From Achromobacter anxifer (GTDB lineage Bacteria; Pseudomonadota; Gammaproteobacteria; Burkholderiales; Burkholderiaceae_B), in the NCBI RefSeq assembly GCF_903652925.1, contig NZ_CAHLAR010000022.1, forward strand, positions 1 through 43,929: DNA of 43,929 nt, given 5' to 3'. Under the pieces are notes generated by a model that was not told the DNA's origin, did no database searches, and was given only the letters and a program-made list of their open reading frames with translations. Position numbers and translations under genes: made by a program. Positions 18,541 through 27,386 of the stretch are shown here, one piece after another. Positions within the stretch are counted from its first letter, which is position 1. Each line of letters begins with the position of its first letter.

Positions 18541-19791
18541 TCAGCTTGTTGCCTTGTCAGTTCGCGTCTTCAATCCCTCGCGAAACACGGCGATCTCTTC
18601 CGGCGTCTTCCCCAACACCTCCCGCAACACTTCCTCCGTATGCTCCCCAAGCAGCGGCGGTGCACGGCGGTACGTGACTGGCGAGTCGGACAGCCTTAAC
18701 GGACTGGCCGTCACCGCCGCGACCCCGCCCGCCGGATGCGGCAGGTCGCGGCGCAGCTGGCGCGCCTGTGACTGCGGATGCGCCTGGGCTTGCGCGATGT
18801 CGTTGATGGGGCCGCAGGGCACGCCCACGGCTTCCAGCTTGGCGATCCAGTCGTCGCGCTTGCCCTGGCGCATGATCTCCGTCAGCAGGCCGACCAGCAG
18901 TTCGCGGTTGGCGAGGCGCATGCGGTTGGTGGCGAAGCGCGGGTCGTCGCCCAGTTCGGGGGCGCCGATGGCGCGGCAATAGGCGCGGTACTGCGATTCG
19001 TTGCCGGTGGCGACGATCAGGTGGCCGTCGCTGGCGGCGAATACCTGGTAGGGCACTACGTTCTGGTGCGCGTTGCCGGCGCGTTGCGGCGCCACGCCGG
19101 AGTTGAAGTAGTTGGAGTTCTGGTTGGCCAGCATGGCGACGTGGCTGTCGAGCAGGGCGATGTCCAGGTGCTGGCCCAGGCCGCTGTTGTGGCGTTCCTG
19201 CAGGGCCGCCAGGATGGCCACGGTGGCGTACATGCCGGTGACGATGTCGGTCACGGCTACGCCGGCCTTCTGGGGGCCGCCGCCGGGCAGGTCGTCGCGT
19301 TCGCCGGTGATGCTCATCAGGCCGCCCATGCCCTGGATCATGAAGTCGTAGCCGGGCCGCTGCGCGTAGGGGCCGTCCTGGCCGAAGCCGGTGATCGAGC
19401 AGTAGATCAGGCGCGGATTGATCTGCTTGAGGCTGTCGTAGTCCAGGCCGTATTTGGCCAGGCCGCCCACCTTGAAGTTTTCGATCAGGATGTCGCTGAC
19501 GGCCGCCAGTTCGCGGATCAGGGCGGCGCCTGCCGCCGTGGCCATGTCGGCTTCGACCGAGCGCTTGTTGCGGTTGGCGCTGAGGTAGTAGGCGGATTCC
19601 TCGGTGTCGCGGCCGTCGCCGTCCTTGAGGAACGGCGGGCCCCAGGCGCGCGTGTCGTCGCCGACGCCGGGGCGTTCGATCTTGATGACGTCGGCGCCCA
19701 GGTCGGCGAGGTTCTGGGTGCACCAGGGGCCGGCCAGGATGCGCGACAGGTCCAGCACGCGGATGCCGTTGAGTGCGGGCGGGCGCGTCAT
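18541..19791 (-). CDS. Class III (CaiB/BaiF, Frc-type) acyl-CoA transferase
   Basis: Moves CoA from a donor acyl-CoA to a carboxylic acid, activating it without ATP. The 416 residues show the family order LNGIRVLDLSRILAGPWCTQNLADLGADVIKIERP at the N terminus, ITGFGQDGPYAQRPGYD with the catalytic-type Asp149, and a C-terminal TYRRAPPLLGEHTEEVL. I start it at the ATG at 19791, which overlaps the upstream gene's stop by 4 bases; a longer reading would add 74 unrelated residues. It is the last gene of a three-gene operon with a MaoC-like hydratase and an SDR. Substrate is unknown. Confidence 0.9.
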   Translation of the reverse strand: MTRPPALNGIRVLDLSRILAGPWCTQNLADLGADVIKIERPGVGDDTRAWGPPFLKDGDGRDTEESAYYLSANRNKRSVEADMATAAGAALIRELAAVSDILIENFKVGGLAKYGLDYDSLKQINPRLIYCSITGFGQDGPYAQRPGYDFMIQGMGGLMSITGERDDLPGGGPQKAGVAVTDIVTGMYATVAILAALQERHNSGLGQHLDIALLDSHVAMLANQNSNYFNSGVAPQRAGNAHQNVVPYQVFAASDGHLIVATGNESQYRAYCRAIGAPELGDDPRFATNRMRLANRELLVGLLTEIMRQGKRDDWIAKLEAVGVPCGPINDIAQAQAHPQSQARQLRRDLPHPAGGVAAVTASPLRLSDSPVTYRRAPPLLGEHTEEVLREVLGKTPEEIAVFREGLKTRTDKATS

Positions 19792-20648
19792 GGCCGCAGC
19801 TCCGCGGTGCCGTGGCTCAGCACCACCACGTTGCGTTCCTGCGCGCGGGCCTGGAAGCGGAGTTGGCCGCCGGGCATGCGCCAGATGTCGCATTGCAAGG
19901 TTTCGCCGGGATAGACCGGGGCGGAGAAGCGCGTGTTCAGGCTGGCCAGGCGCGAGGCGTTGTAGTCGCAGCAGCTTTTGACGATGGCGTGCGCCACGAC
20001 GCCGTAGGAGCATAGGCCGTGCAGGATGGGCCTGGGGTAGCCGGCCTGGCGCGCCACCTCGGGGTCGGCATGCAGCGGATTGCGGTCCGCGTTCAGGCGG
20101 TACAGCAGCGCGGCATCGGGCGGAATGCGGAGTTCGCAGCGCAGGTCCGGTTCGCCTGCGGGCGCGGCGGGCAGGGGCTCGGGGCCGCTGTCGCCCTGGC
20201 CGAAGCCGCCGTCGCCGCGGCAGAAGGTGCTTTGCTGCAAGGTGGCGAGGCGGGCGCCGGTCCCGTCGTGCAGGGCGCGTTCGGTGATGACGATGGCGCC
20301 CTTGTCCGCGCCCTTGTCGATGACGTGCGTATTGCGGCTTTTGCCGATGACGACGCCGGATGCCGGCAAGGGCGCGTGCATGGTCAGGCGCTGTTCGCCG
20401 TGGACCACGCGCACCCAGTCTATGCCGGCGCGCGCGTCGCGCACCCAGAAGCCGGGGTAGCCCAGTACCACGCTCATGGTGGGGAAGGCCTGCAGGTCCT
20501 TTTCATACACGTAGCGCAGCTGGCCGGCATCTTCGGGATCCTGTCCCAGGCCTATGCCCAGCGCGTACAGCATGGTGTCTTTTTCGTCGTAGCGCTGGCG
20601 CACGTCGTCGAAGCGCCAGTTCTTCACGGTTGCGTAGTCCAGGGGCAT
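19788..20648 (-). CDS. MaoC-like (R)-specific hydratase, MFE-2 hydratase-2 type
   Basis: A 286-residue double-hotdog protein like the hydratase-2 domain of peroxisomal multifunctional enzyme 2, which hydrates trans-2-enoyl-CoA to (3R)-hydroxyacyl-CoA. The C-terminal hotdog contains YRLNADRNPLHADPEVARQ, with Asp188 and His193 spaced as in the MFE-2 catalytic dyad, followed by PILHGLCSYG. The N-terminal hotdog has lost these residues, as is normal. It lies 7 bases downstream of the SDR gene, so the two operon members resemble the halves of MFE-2 on separate genes. Confidence 0.88.
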   Translation of the reverse strand: MPLDYATVKNWRFDDVRQRYDEKDTMLYALGIGLGQDPEDAGQLRYVYEKDLQAFPTMSVVLGYPGFWVRDARAGIDWVRVVHGEQRLTMHAPLPASGVVIGKSRNTHVIDKGADKGAIVITERALHDGTGARLATLQQSTFCRGDGGFGQGDSGPEPLPAAPAGEPDLRCELRIPPDAALLYRLNADRNPLHADPEVARQAGYPRPILHGLCSYGVVAHAIVKSCCDYNASRLASLNTRFSAPVYPGETLQCDIWRMPGGQLRFQARAQERNVVVLSHGTAELRP

Positions 20649-20655
20649 GGCGGCC

Positions 20656-21570
20656 TCAGATGGGGTCCCAGTCGATCACGTCGGGCGAGCGCTCCAGCGC
20701 GTAGAAGTGCTTGCGCATGGCGGGCACCGCGATGTCGGCGATGCGCTCGGGCGTCCAGCCTTCGCCGTGGTGTACGGTGCGCAGCGGCCGCGGCTGGCTC
20801 ATCAGCATGATCTCGTTGGCGCGCACCGCGAAGATCTGCGCCGTGACCGCGCTGGCGGCGTCGCTGGCAAGGTAGACGGCCATGGGCGCGACCTTGCCCG
20901 CTTCCATCTTCTTCAGCTTTTCGACGCGGGCCTTTTCCTCGTCCGTTTCCGCGGGAATGGAGCTGGTCATGCGGCTCCAGGCGAACGGCGCGATGCAGTT
21001 GGAGCGCACGTTGTAGCGCGCCATGTCCAGCGCGATGGACTTCGACAGGGCCACGATGCCCAGCTTGGCCGCGGCATAGTTGGCCTGGCCAAAATTTCCG
21101 ATCAGTCCGGACGTGGAGGTCATGTGCACGAACGCGCCGGACTCCTGTTCGCGGAAGTAGGGCGCCGCCGCGCGGCTCATGAAGAAGGAGCCGTTCAGGT
21201 GCACGCCCAGCACCTGGCTCCATTCCTCTTCGCTCATCTTGTGGAAAACCCGGTCGCGCAGATTGCCGGCGTTGTTGACCACGGCGTCGATGCGGCCGTA
21301 GGCGTCGATGGCCGTCTGCACGCAGCGGCTGGCGCTGTCGTAGGCGGCCACGCTATCGGTGTTGGCCACTGCCTGGCCGCCGGCCGCGACGATCTCCTTG
21401 ACGACGGCTTGCGCGGGGCCTTCCGCGCCGCCTTCGCCGGTGAGCGACACGCCGATGTCATTCACGACCACCTTGGCGCCGGCCTGCGCCATGGCCAGTG
21501 CGATGCTGCGGCCGATGCCGCCGCCCGCGCCCGTAACGATCACCACTTTTCCGGAAACCATGCCGCTCAT
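20656..21570 (-). CDS. Short-chain dehydrogenase, MFE-2 (HSD17B4)-like
   Basis: A 304-residue NAD(P)-binding SDR resembling the (3R)-hydroxyacyl-CoA dehydrogenase domain of MFE-2. It has VTGAGGGIGRSIA at residues 13-25, Asp38 after the second strand (suggesting NAD over NADP), NNAG at 99-102, a catalytic Ser in TSTSGLIGN and YAAAK (Tyr165, Lys169). The C-terminal tail beyond residue 250 is longer than in simple SDRs, as in the MFE-2 group. The ATG at 21570 is chosen because AGGAG sits 9 bases upstream; an in-frame ATG at 21561 is the alternative. It is first in the operon and divergent from a LysR regulator. Confidence 0.88.
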   Translation of the reverse strand: MSGMVSGKVVIVTGAGGGIGRSIALAMAQAGAKVVVNDIGVSLTGEGGAEGPAQAVVKEIVAAGGQAVANTDSVAAYDSASRCVQTAIDAYGRIDAVVNNAGNLRDRVFHKMSEEEWSQVLGVHLNGSFFMSRAAAPYFREQESGAFVHMTSTSGLIGNFGQANYAAAKLGIVALSKSIALDMARYNVRSNCIAPFAWSRMTSSIPAETDEEKARVEKLKKMEAGKVAPMAVYLASDAASAVTAQIFAVRANEIMLMSQPRPLRTVHHGEGWTPERIADIAVPAMRKHFYALERSPDVIDWDPI

Positions 21571-21660
21571 CGTTGCGGACTCCTGTGCTGCGGCGCGCGC
21601 GCCTGGTGGAAAACAGTTCCGCATCAAACGCTCTGGTTCGAGGGGATGCACCATGGTAGA

Positions 21661-21678
21661 TTCGATAAGGCATGCGAA
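21661..21678. promoter_or_regulatory. Candidate LysR operator in the SDR/LysR divergent region
   Basis: TTCG (21661-21664) and CGAA (21675-21678) form a dyad separated by 10 bases within the 149-base gap. ATTC...GAAAT at 21681-21696 is a second, looser dyad. LysR regulators usually bind dyads between themselves and a divergent target, but this does not match the strict T-N11-A form, so it is tentative. Confidence 0.35.
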
Positions 21679-21719
21679 GAATTCAAAATTAGAAATGCCC
21701 CCCTTCTGCGTGGTGGAAC

Positions 21720-22619
21720 ATGAGACACGACTTGACCGACCTGCGTTTGTTCTTGAACGTGGGGGAAACACTCAATCTGACCCGGGCCGCTGAACGCACC
21801 TTCCTGTCCTTGCCGGCAGCGAGCGCGCGGGTGAAGAACATGGAAGAGGCCTTCAAGGCCCGCCTGCTGGTGCGCATGGCCACGGGCGTGGCGCTGACGC
21901 CCGCGGGCGAGGTGCTGCTCAAGCATGCGAACGCCGTCTTCCGCCAGCTGGAATGCCTGAACGCGGACCTGCAGCCCTATGCCAGCGGCCTGAAGGGCCG
22001 CTTGCGCCTGCTGGCCAACACCACCGCGACCAACTCTTTCCTGGCCGACGCGCTGTCCACGTTTCTTGCGGAAAACCCGGACGTGGACGTGGAGCTCGAA
22101 GAAAAAATATCCGGCGATATCGTGATCGCGATACGCGCAGGCGCGGGCGATCTGGGGCTGGTGGCGGGCAATATCGACGTGTCGGGCCTGGACGTCACGC
22201 CGCTGTTCCGCGACGAGCTCACCGTGGTGACCTCGCTCGACCATCCCCTGGCCGCATCCGAGTCCGCGCACTTTGCCGATCTGCTGGATGCCTATCAGTT
22301 TGTCGGCATCCATCCCGACAGCGCCATCCAGACCTTTCTGGAAGACATCGCCAGCGGCCTGGGCAAGCGCATCTGCCAGCGCGTGCACGTGGGCAGTTTC
22401 GAAGCCGTATGCCGCATGGTCGAGGCCGGGGCGGGCATCGCGGTGGTGCCGCGCGCTTGCGCCGCACGCTACAGCCGTCCGGATTCGCTGCACGTGCTCA
22501 AGCTGGAAGACCCCTGGGCGCTGCGCGACCGCCTGCTGTGCCGCCAGCGCGGACGCGATCTGCCCAGTTTCGCGGAATGCTTCATCGAACACGTGCAGCG
22601 CGCGGCGCGCGGCCTGTAG
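21720..22619 (+). CDS. LysR-family transcriptional regulator
   Basis: A 299-residue LTTR. The winged helix-turn-helix covers about residues 5-63 (DLRLFLNVGETLNLTRAAER, then VALTPAGEVLLKHA), joined by a linker helix to a substrate-binding-like effector domain from about residue 90. It is divergent from the SDR-MaoC-CoA-transferase operon, which it probably controls in response to that pathway's substrate or CoA ester. The protein is clearly alignable along its whole length with the LysR at 32326-33219. Its effector is unknown. Confidence 0.92.
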   Translation: MRHDLTDLRLFLNVGETLNLTRAAERTFLSLPAASARVKNMEEAFKARLLVRMATGVALTPAGEVLLKHANAVFRQLECLNADLQPYASGLKGRLRLLANTTATNSFLADALSTFLAENPDVDVELEEKISGDIVIAIRAGAGDLGLVAGNIDVSGLDVTPLFRDELTVVTSLDHPLAASESAHFADLLDAYQFVGIHPDSAIQTFLEDIASGLGKRICQRVHVGSFEAVCRMVEAGAGIAVVPRACAARYSRPDSLHVLKLEDPWALRDRLLCRQRGRDLPSFAECFIEHVQRAARGL

Positions 22620-22659
22620 CACAAGCCCCATAGCAAGCTCTTTAGCGAACCCAGTAGCG

Positions 22660-22679
22660 AGCCCCGAAGAGGGGCTTTT
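22660..22679 (+). terminator. Intrinsic terminator after the LysR gene
   Basis: AGCCCC (22660-22665) pairs with GGGGCT (22671-22676) around GAAGA and is followed by TTTT. It lies 40 bases after the LysR stop and isolates the downstream Bug gene. Confidence 0.75.
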
Positions 22680-22786
22680 GCAAATATGTAGCGGCGGTTC
22701 CGCGAGTTCGGAAAATAATAAATAAGGGCGCTGGGCAGCAGTCATCCAGCCTGGCCGCCGATAAAACCGAGAACCAGGAGACTGCC

Positions 22787-23782
22787 GTGACCGATCTGCT
22801 ACGCCGCCGCGCTGTCGCGGGGCTGGGCGCCGCGTGCGCCGCCGCCGCGCTGCCCGTGTTGTTCCCCTCTCTTGCCCGCGCCGCCGCCTGGCCGGCGCAT
22901 GCCGTGAACTTCATCGTGCCGTTCCCCGCCGGCGGGCCGGTGGATACGACTGCGCGCTTCACCACGCAGCCGCTGGGCCAGCTGTGGTCGGTGCCCACGG
23001 TGGTGGACAACAAGTCGGGCGCGGGCGGCATCGTGGGCGCGCAGTTCGCGGCCAAGGCCGAGCCCGACGGCTACAACTATTTCTTCGCCTCCATTCACCA
23101 CGCGGTGCTGCCCAGCCTGCGCGGCAACCTCAGCTACGACATCACGCGGGACTTCGTGCCGGTAGGCATGGCGGCGGTGTTTCCCATCGTGCTGGTGGTG
23201 AACGCGTCGTTGCCCGTGAATTCGGTGAGCGAACTGATCGCCTATGCCAAGGCGAATCCCGGCAAGCTGTCGTTCAGCTCCTCGGGCACGGGCGGCGGCA
23301 CGCATCTGGCCGGCGAGCTGTTCAACGCCATGGCCGGCGTGCGCATCCAGCACGTGCCCTATCGAGGCAGCGCGCCGGCCATGCAGGACCTGCTGGGCGG
23401 ACAGGTGCAGCTGATGTTCGCGGACGGCCCTTCGGCCGTGCCGCATCTGAAGGGCGGCAAGGTGCGGGCGCTGGGTGTGGGCAATCCCGCGCGTTCCAGC
23501 ATGTTGCCGGACGTGCCGACCATTGCCGAGTCCGGCCTGCCGGGCTACGAGGCCTATTCCTGGAGCGGCGTGATGGCGCCCAAGGGCACGCCGCCGGCCA
23601 TCCTCGCGCGCGTGAACGCGGACCTGGTGAAGGTGCTGTCGGACCCGGCCACGGCCCAGGGCATGATCGCGGCGGGCGCCGAACCCAAGCCCGGTACGCC
23701 CGAGCAGTTCGGCGAGTTCGTGCGCGACGAAATCGCGAAATGGCGCGACGTCATCAAGACGGCCAATATCAAGCTGGACTGA
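22787..23782 (+). CDS. Bug-family (TctC-type) periplasmic solute-binding protein
   Basis: A 331-residue extracytoplasmic binding protein of the tripartite tricarboxylate transporter type (Bordetella uptake gene family). It has an N-terminal signal peptide with an Arg triplet followed by an Ala-rich core, and a likely cleavage near ARA-AAWPAH; the RRR start could route it through Tat. Diagnostic segments are IVPFPAGGPVDTTAR, VDNKSGAGGIVGAQFAA, HLAGELFN and HVPYRGSAPAMQDLLGGQVQLMF. Such proteins bind carboxylates by two water-mediated contacts. No TctA/TctB membrane genes are near, so it is an orphan. The neighbours suggest a carboxylate ligand linked to module A. Confidence 0.93.
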   Translation: MTDLLRRRAVAGLGAACAAAALPVLFPSLARAAAWPAHAVNFIVPFPAGGPVDTTARFTTQPLGQLWSVPTVVDNKSGAGGIVGAQFAAKAEPDGYNYFFASIHHAVLPSLRGNLSYDITRDFVPVGMAAVFPIVLVVNASLPVNSVSELIAYAKANPGKLSFSSSGTGGGTHLAGELFNAMAGVRIQHVPYRGSAPAMQDLLGGQVQLMFADGPSAVPHLKGGKVRALGVGNPARSSMLPDVPTIAESGLPGYEAYSWSGVMAPKGTPPAILARVNADLVKVLSDPATAQGMIAAGAEPKPGTPEQFGEFVRDEIAKWRDVIKTANIKLD

Positions 23783-23834
23783 GGCCGGGGCGGGACTCCC
23801 GGCCCGCATGGACAGGACTCTGCCCACGCCGCCA

Positions 23835-24797
23835 TCAAGCCGCCATCAAGGCCGCACGCGCCGTCCGGTACTCGGCTTCCAGCTGTTCCACCAGCGTGGC
23901 CGTGGGCAGCACTTCCTGCGCCGCGCCCACGCCCTGGCCGGCGCTCCACACGTCCTTCCAGGCCTTGGGCCGCGAACTCTTGTCCATGTTGGGCGGCGGC
24001 GCCACGCCGTGCCTGGCCAGTTCCAGCGGATCCAGTCCGGCCGCCTGGATGCTGGCGGACAGGTAGTTCGCCGGCACGCCTGAGAAGTATGGCGTGTAGG
24101 TGACGTCGGCGGCTTGCGCCTGCAGCACCATTTCGCGATAGCTTTCGCCGGCCAGCGATTCCTGCGTGGCGATGAAGCGCGTGCCCATGTAGGCGAAATC
24201 GCAGCCCAGCACCTGCGCCGCCAGGATGTCCTTGCCGTGGCTGATGCAGCCGGACAGCGCCAAGGGGCCGTCGTAGAAGGCGCGTATTTCGTTGACCAGC
24301 GCGATCGGATTGATCTGCCCCGCATGGCCGCCGGCGCCGGCCGCTACCAGGATCAGGCCGTCGACCCCGGCGTCCAGCGCGCGCTTGGCGTGCCGCACGT
24401 TGGTGACGTCGTGGAACACCACGCCGCCGTAGCGGTGCGCGGCTTGCACCACGGCCTCCGGCGCGTGCAGCGAAGTGATGATGAACGGTACGCGCCGTTC
24501 GGCGCAGATGGCCAGGTCGCCTTGCCAGCGCGGATTGCTGGGATGGACGATGAGGTTGACGCCGTAGGGCGCCACCTTGGCGTCTGGCGCGGCCCGGCGT
24601 CTGGCGTCCAGGCCCGCCTCGATGCTGCTGATCCACTCATGCAGCTGTTCCTGCGGACGCGCGTTGAGCGAGGGAAAGGTGCCGATGATCCCCGCCGCGC
24701 ATTGCGCCACCACCAGCGCCGGTCCGGAGACCAGGAACATGGGGGCGCCTATGACGGGCAGGCGGGTCTGGGTGTGCAGCGCGAGCGGGGGATTCAT
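23835..24797 (-). CDS. Nitronate monooxygenase (2-nitropropane dioxygenase family)
   Basis: A 320-residue FMN-binding TIM-barrel enzyme that oxidises alkyl nitronates such as propionate-3-nitronate; many members are of unknown function and are found in acyl-CoA gene clusters. Motifs are VIGAPMFLVSGPALVVAQCAAG at the N terminus, GVNLIVHPSN, VVFHDVTNV, the flavin-binding VAAGAGGHAGQINP with conserved His158, and YMGTRFIATQES. It is convergent with the preceding Bug gene and lies 19 bases downstream of the next Bug gene, so it is probably cotranscribed with the latter. Its function in the cluster is unclear. Confidence 0.88.
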   Translation of the reverse strand: MNPPLALHTQTRLPVIGAPMFLVSGPALVVAQCAAGIIGTFPSLNARPQEQLHEWISSIEAGLDARRRAAPDAKVAPYGVNLIVHPSNPRWQGDLAICAERRVPFIITSLHAPEAVVQAAHRYGGVVFHDVTNVRHAKRALDAGVDGLILVAAGAGGHAGQINPIALVNEIRAFYDGPLALSGCISHGKDILAAQVLGCDFAYMGTRFIATQESLAGESYREMVLQAQAADVTYTPYFSGVPANYLSASIQAAGLDPLELARHGVAPPPNMDKSSRPKAWKDVWSAGQGVGAAQEVLPTATLVEQLEAEYRTARAALMAA

Positions 24798-24816
24798 CTG
24801 GATGCTCCGGGAGGTC

Positions 24817-25791
24817 TCAATTGGCCTGGATGTTGGCGCTTTGGATGACGTCGGACCACAAGGCGTATTCGCGGTCGATGCGCGATTGCAGGGCCTTGGA
24901 GTCGCCTGTGTTGATGGTGTAGCCGCCGTCGGTCATGGCCTGGCGGAAGGCCGGATCGCTGGAGACTTCCTTCAGCGCGCGGGTCAGGCGGGCGGCCACC
25001 GCGTCGGGTAGCTTTTTCGGGCCCACCAGCGCGTACCAGCCCACCACCTCATAGTCCTTCATGCCGGCCTCGATCATGGTGGGCACGTCCGGCAATTCCG
25101 GGTTGCGGGTCTTGGACGTGACGGCCAGGGCGCGCGCCTTGCCGCTCTTGACGAAGGGGATGGCGGTGCTGGTGATGTCGAACATGAAGGTGATCTTGCC
25201 GCTGATCACGTCCACCATGGCCGGCGAGTTGCCGCGGTAGGGCACGTGCAGCATGGGCGCGTCCGCCTGCTTTTTCAGCAGCTCGGCCGACAGGTGGTTG
25301 GAGGCGCCGATGCCGGCGGAACCGAAGGACACGGCGTCCGGATGGGCGCGCGCGTAGTTGACCAGTTCGCTGACGTTCTTCGCGGGGATCTGCGGCCCGA
25401 TCAGCAGCACATTGGCATAGTCGACCACCAGCCCTATCAGCGAGAAGTCCTTGCGCGGATCGAACAGCGTGCTGCGCTGGACCAGCGGCGACATGGTGAG
25501 GGTGGGGCTGGCGGCGAAGCCCAGCATGTAGCCGTCCGGCGGCGCCTTGGCGGTGGCGTCCGAGGCGATCATGCCGCTGGCGCCGGCGCGGTTTTCCACC
25601 ACCACGGACTGGCCCAGCTTGTCGCCCAGGTACTTGGCGAAGACGCGGGCGGTGGTGTCCACGGGGCCGCCGGGGGCATAGCCCACCAGCAGCCGGATCG
25701 GACGTTCGGGGTAGGCGTCAGCACGGGCGCTGGACGCCGTGGCGAGCGCCGCCGCGGCGGCGGCCGCGGCGAGCAGAGTCTTGATGTTCAC
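24817..25791 (-). CDS. Second Bug-family periplasmic solute-binding protein
   Basis: A 324-residue TctC/Bug protein with a clear Sec signal peptide (KTLLAAAAAAAALATASSARA) and the family segments IRLLVGYAPGGPVDTTAR, VVENRAGASGMIASDATA and HVPYRGNSPAMVDVISGKITFMF. Its ligand is unknown, presumably a carboxylate given the acyl-CoA ligase 57 bases upstream in the same orientation. AAGGAG precedes the ATG. Like the gene at 22787, it has no nearby membrane partner. Confidence 0.93.
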   Translation of the reverse strand: MNIKTLLAAAAAAAALATASSARADAYPERPIRLLVGYAPGGPVDTTARVFAKYLGDKLGQSVVVENRAGASGMIASDATAKAPPDGYMLGFAASPTLTMSPLVQRSTLFDPRKDFSLIGLVVDYANVLLIGPQIPAKNVSELVNYARAHPDAVSFGSAGIGASNHLSAELLKKQADAPMLHVPYRGNSPAMVDVISGKITFMFDITSTAIPFVKSGKARALAVTSKTRNPELPDVPTMIEAGMKDYEVVGWYALVGPKKLPDAVAARLTRALKEVSSDPAFRQAMTDGGYTINTGDSKALQSRIDREYALWSDVIQSANIQAN

Positions 25792-25848
25792 GCTGTTGTC
25801 TCCTTGTGGATAAACGGCGGGTCGCGCAGCGGAACAGCAGGGCCGCGG

Positions 25849-27369
25849 CTACGCCAGCCTTTCTTTCAGCGGCTGCTTGAGGATCTTGCCGCTGACGGTG
25901 GTGGGAATGGTGTCGATGGGGATGATGCGGGCGGGCCGCTTGTACGGCGTCAGCTGCGCGCGCAGGTGCAGCATCAGCAGGTTGGTGTCGACCGTGGCGC
26001 CGGGCAGCGGCTCCACGAAGGCGATGACTTCCTCGTTCTGGTCGGCGGTGGCGCGGCCCACTACGGCGGACAGGCGCACGCCGGGAAAGGCGTTGATGAC
26101 CGATTCGACTTCCAGCGGGTAGACGTTGAAGCCGGAGCGGATGATCAGGTCCTTCGAGCGTCCCGCGATGAACAGCGCGCCATGCTCGTCGACGTAGCCG
26201 ATGTCACCCGTGTTGAGCCAGCCGCCGGGCAGCAGCGCCTGCGCGGTCTGCTCGGGATTGCGGTAGTAGCCCAGCATGACGCCGGGGCCGCGGATCAGGA
26301 TGTCGCCGCGCTCGCCGGGCGCGGGTTGGCCGTTGTCCGGGTTGCCGATGCGCATCTCCACGCCTTCCACCGCGTAGCCGGCCGAGCAGTCCTCGCGCGG
26401 CGCGTCGATGCGGGTGACGAACATCGAGCCGGCATATTCGGTGATGCCGTAGCCGTGGTGCATGGACACGCCGAAATAGCGTTCGGCGTCGCGCTTGAGC
26501 GTGGGATCCAGCGCGGCTCCGCCGGTGTACAGATAGCGCAGGGCCGGCGCGCGCAGTTCCGCGCGCGGCAGCGCCACGGCCATCATGCGGCTGAACATGG
26601 TCGGCACCCCTTGCAGGATGCTGACGCCGGGGTGCGCCAGGGCCTTGAAGGCGTCCGCGGCGTCGAAGCGGCTGCGCAGCACCAGGCTGGCGCCGGCGTG
26701 CACGGTGGCCATCAGCACCGTGGCGATGCCGAAGATGTGCGACATGGGCAGCGCCGCATAGCTGATGTCCTGCGGAGTCAGGCGGCGCGACGCCGCGGAC
26801 ACGCGCGCGAAATGCAGCAGGCCGCGGTGCGGCACCAGCACGCCCTTGGGCGCGCCCGTGGTGCCGGACGTGTAGATCACGGTGGCCACCTCGGCGGCGG
26901 ATGCGTCCGTTTCCGGTTGCGTGGGCGTGCTGGCGCTTGCAGCCTGCACACCCGGCCCCCAGGCCTCTGGATCGGCATCCGCCGCGCCGGCGCGCTCGGC
27001 GTGGGCGGCGGCGGCCACGGAGATGCCGCTGGTGTAGAGCAGCAGCTGGGGCTGCGCGTGGTCGCGGATGGCGTCGACCTCGCGCGCCGACAGACGCGCG
27101 TTCACGCCCACCGGCCAGGCGCCCGCCATGCTGCAGGCGTACAGCGCCACGATCATCGCCGCGCAGTTCTCGCCGGCGATCAGGACGCGGTGGCCGGGCC
27201 GCACGCCCTGGCTGTCGAGCCAGGCGGCGGCGCGCTGCACGCGCCGCCAGAATTGCGCGTAGGTCGAGGTGCCGCCGCCTTCCTCGTACAGGAAGGTGGC
27301 GTCGGGCCGTTGGCTGGCTTGCAAGGCCAGCAGTTGATGGATGCGGGTAAGCGGTTCTGCCTGGGACAT
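25849..27369 (-). CDS. Acyl-CoA synthetase (AMP-forming, ANL superfamily)
   Basis: A 506-residue ligase that activates a carboxylic acid through an acyl-adenylate to its CoA thioester. It carries the P-loop-like VIYTSGTTGAPKGVLVPHRG (near residue 170), the adenine-binding YGITEYAGSMF, TGDIGYVDEHGALFIAGRSKDLI at the hinge, and the catalytic lysine in SGKILKQPLKERL at the C terminus. I start it at the ATG at 27369; earlier in-frame codons add a non-homologous arginine-rich stretch. It lies 17 bases downstream of the thiolase-like gene and probably supplies that pathway's starting CoA ester. Whether the acid is aromatic, branched or dicarboxylic cannot be read. Confidence 0.9.
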   Translation of the reverse strand: MSQAEPLTRIHQLLALQASQRPDATFLYEEGGGTSTYAQFWRRVQRAAAWLDSQGVRPGHRVLIAGENCAAMIVALYACSMAGAWPVGVNARLSAREVDAIRDHAQPQLLLYTSGISVAAAAHAERAGAADADPEAWGPGVQAASASTPTQPETDASAAEVATVIYTSGTTGAPKGVLVPHRGLLHFARVSAASRRLTPQDISYAALPMSHIFGIATVLMATVHAGASLVLRSRFDAADAFKALAHPGVSILQGVPTMFSRMMAVALPRAELRAPALRYLYTGGAALDPTLKRDAERYFGVSMHHGYGITEYAGSMFVTRIDAPREDCSAGYAVEGVEMRIGNPDNGQPAPGERGDILIRGPGVMLGYYRNPEQTAQALLPGGWLNTGDIGYVDEHGALFIAGRSKDLIIRSGFNVYPLEVESVINAFPGVRLSAVVGRATADQNEEVIAFVEPLPGATVDTNLLMLHLRAQLTPYKRPARIIPIDTIPTTVSGKILKQPLKERLA

Positions 27370-27386
27370 GGTTGCGGTCGCGTCGT

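Noticed and set aside
18082-18699. Several open frames of 75-205 codons across the dyad region after fumarase
   Set aside because: They run through the terminator and inverted repeats, have no good ribosome-binding site or motif, and are best explained by the repeats being free of stops.
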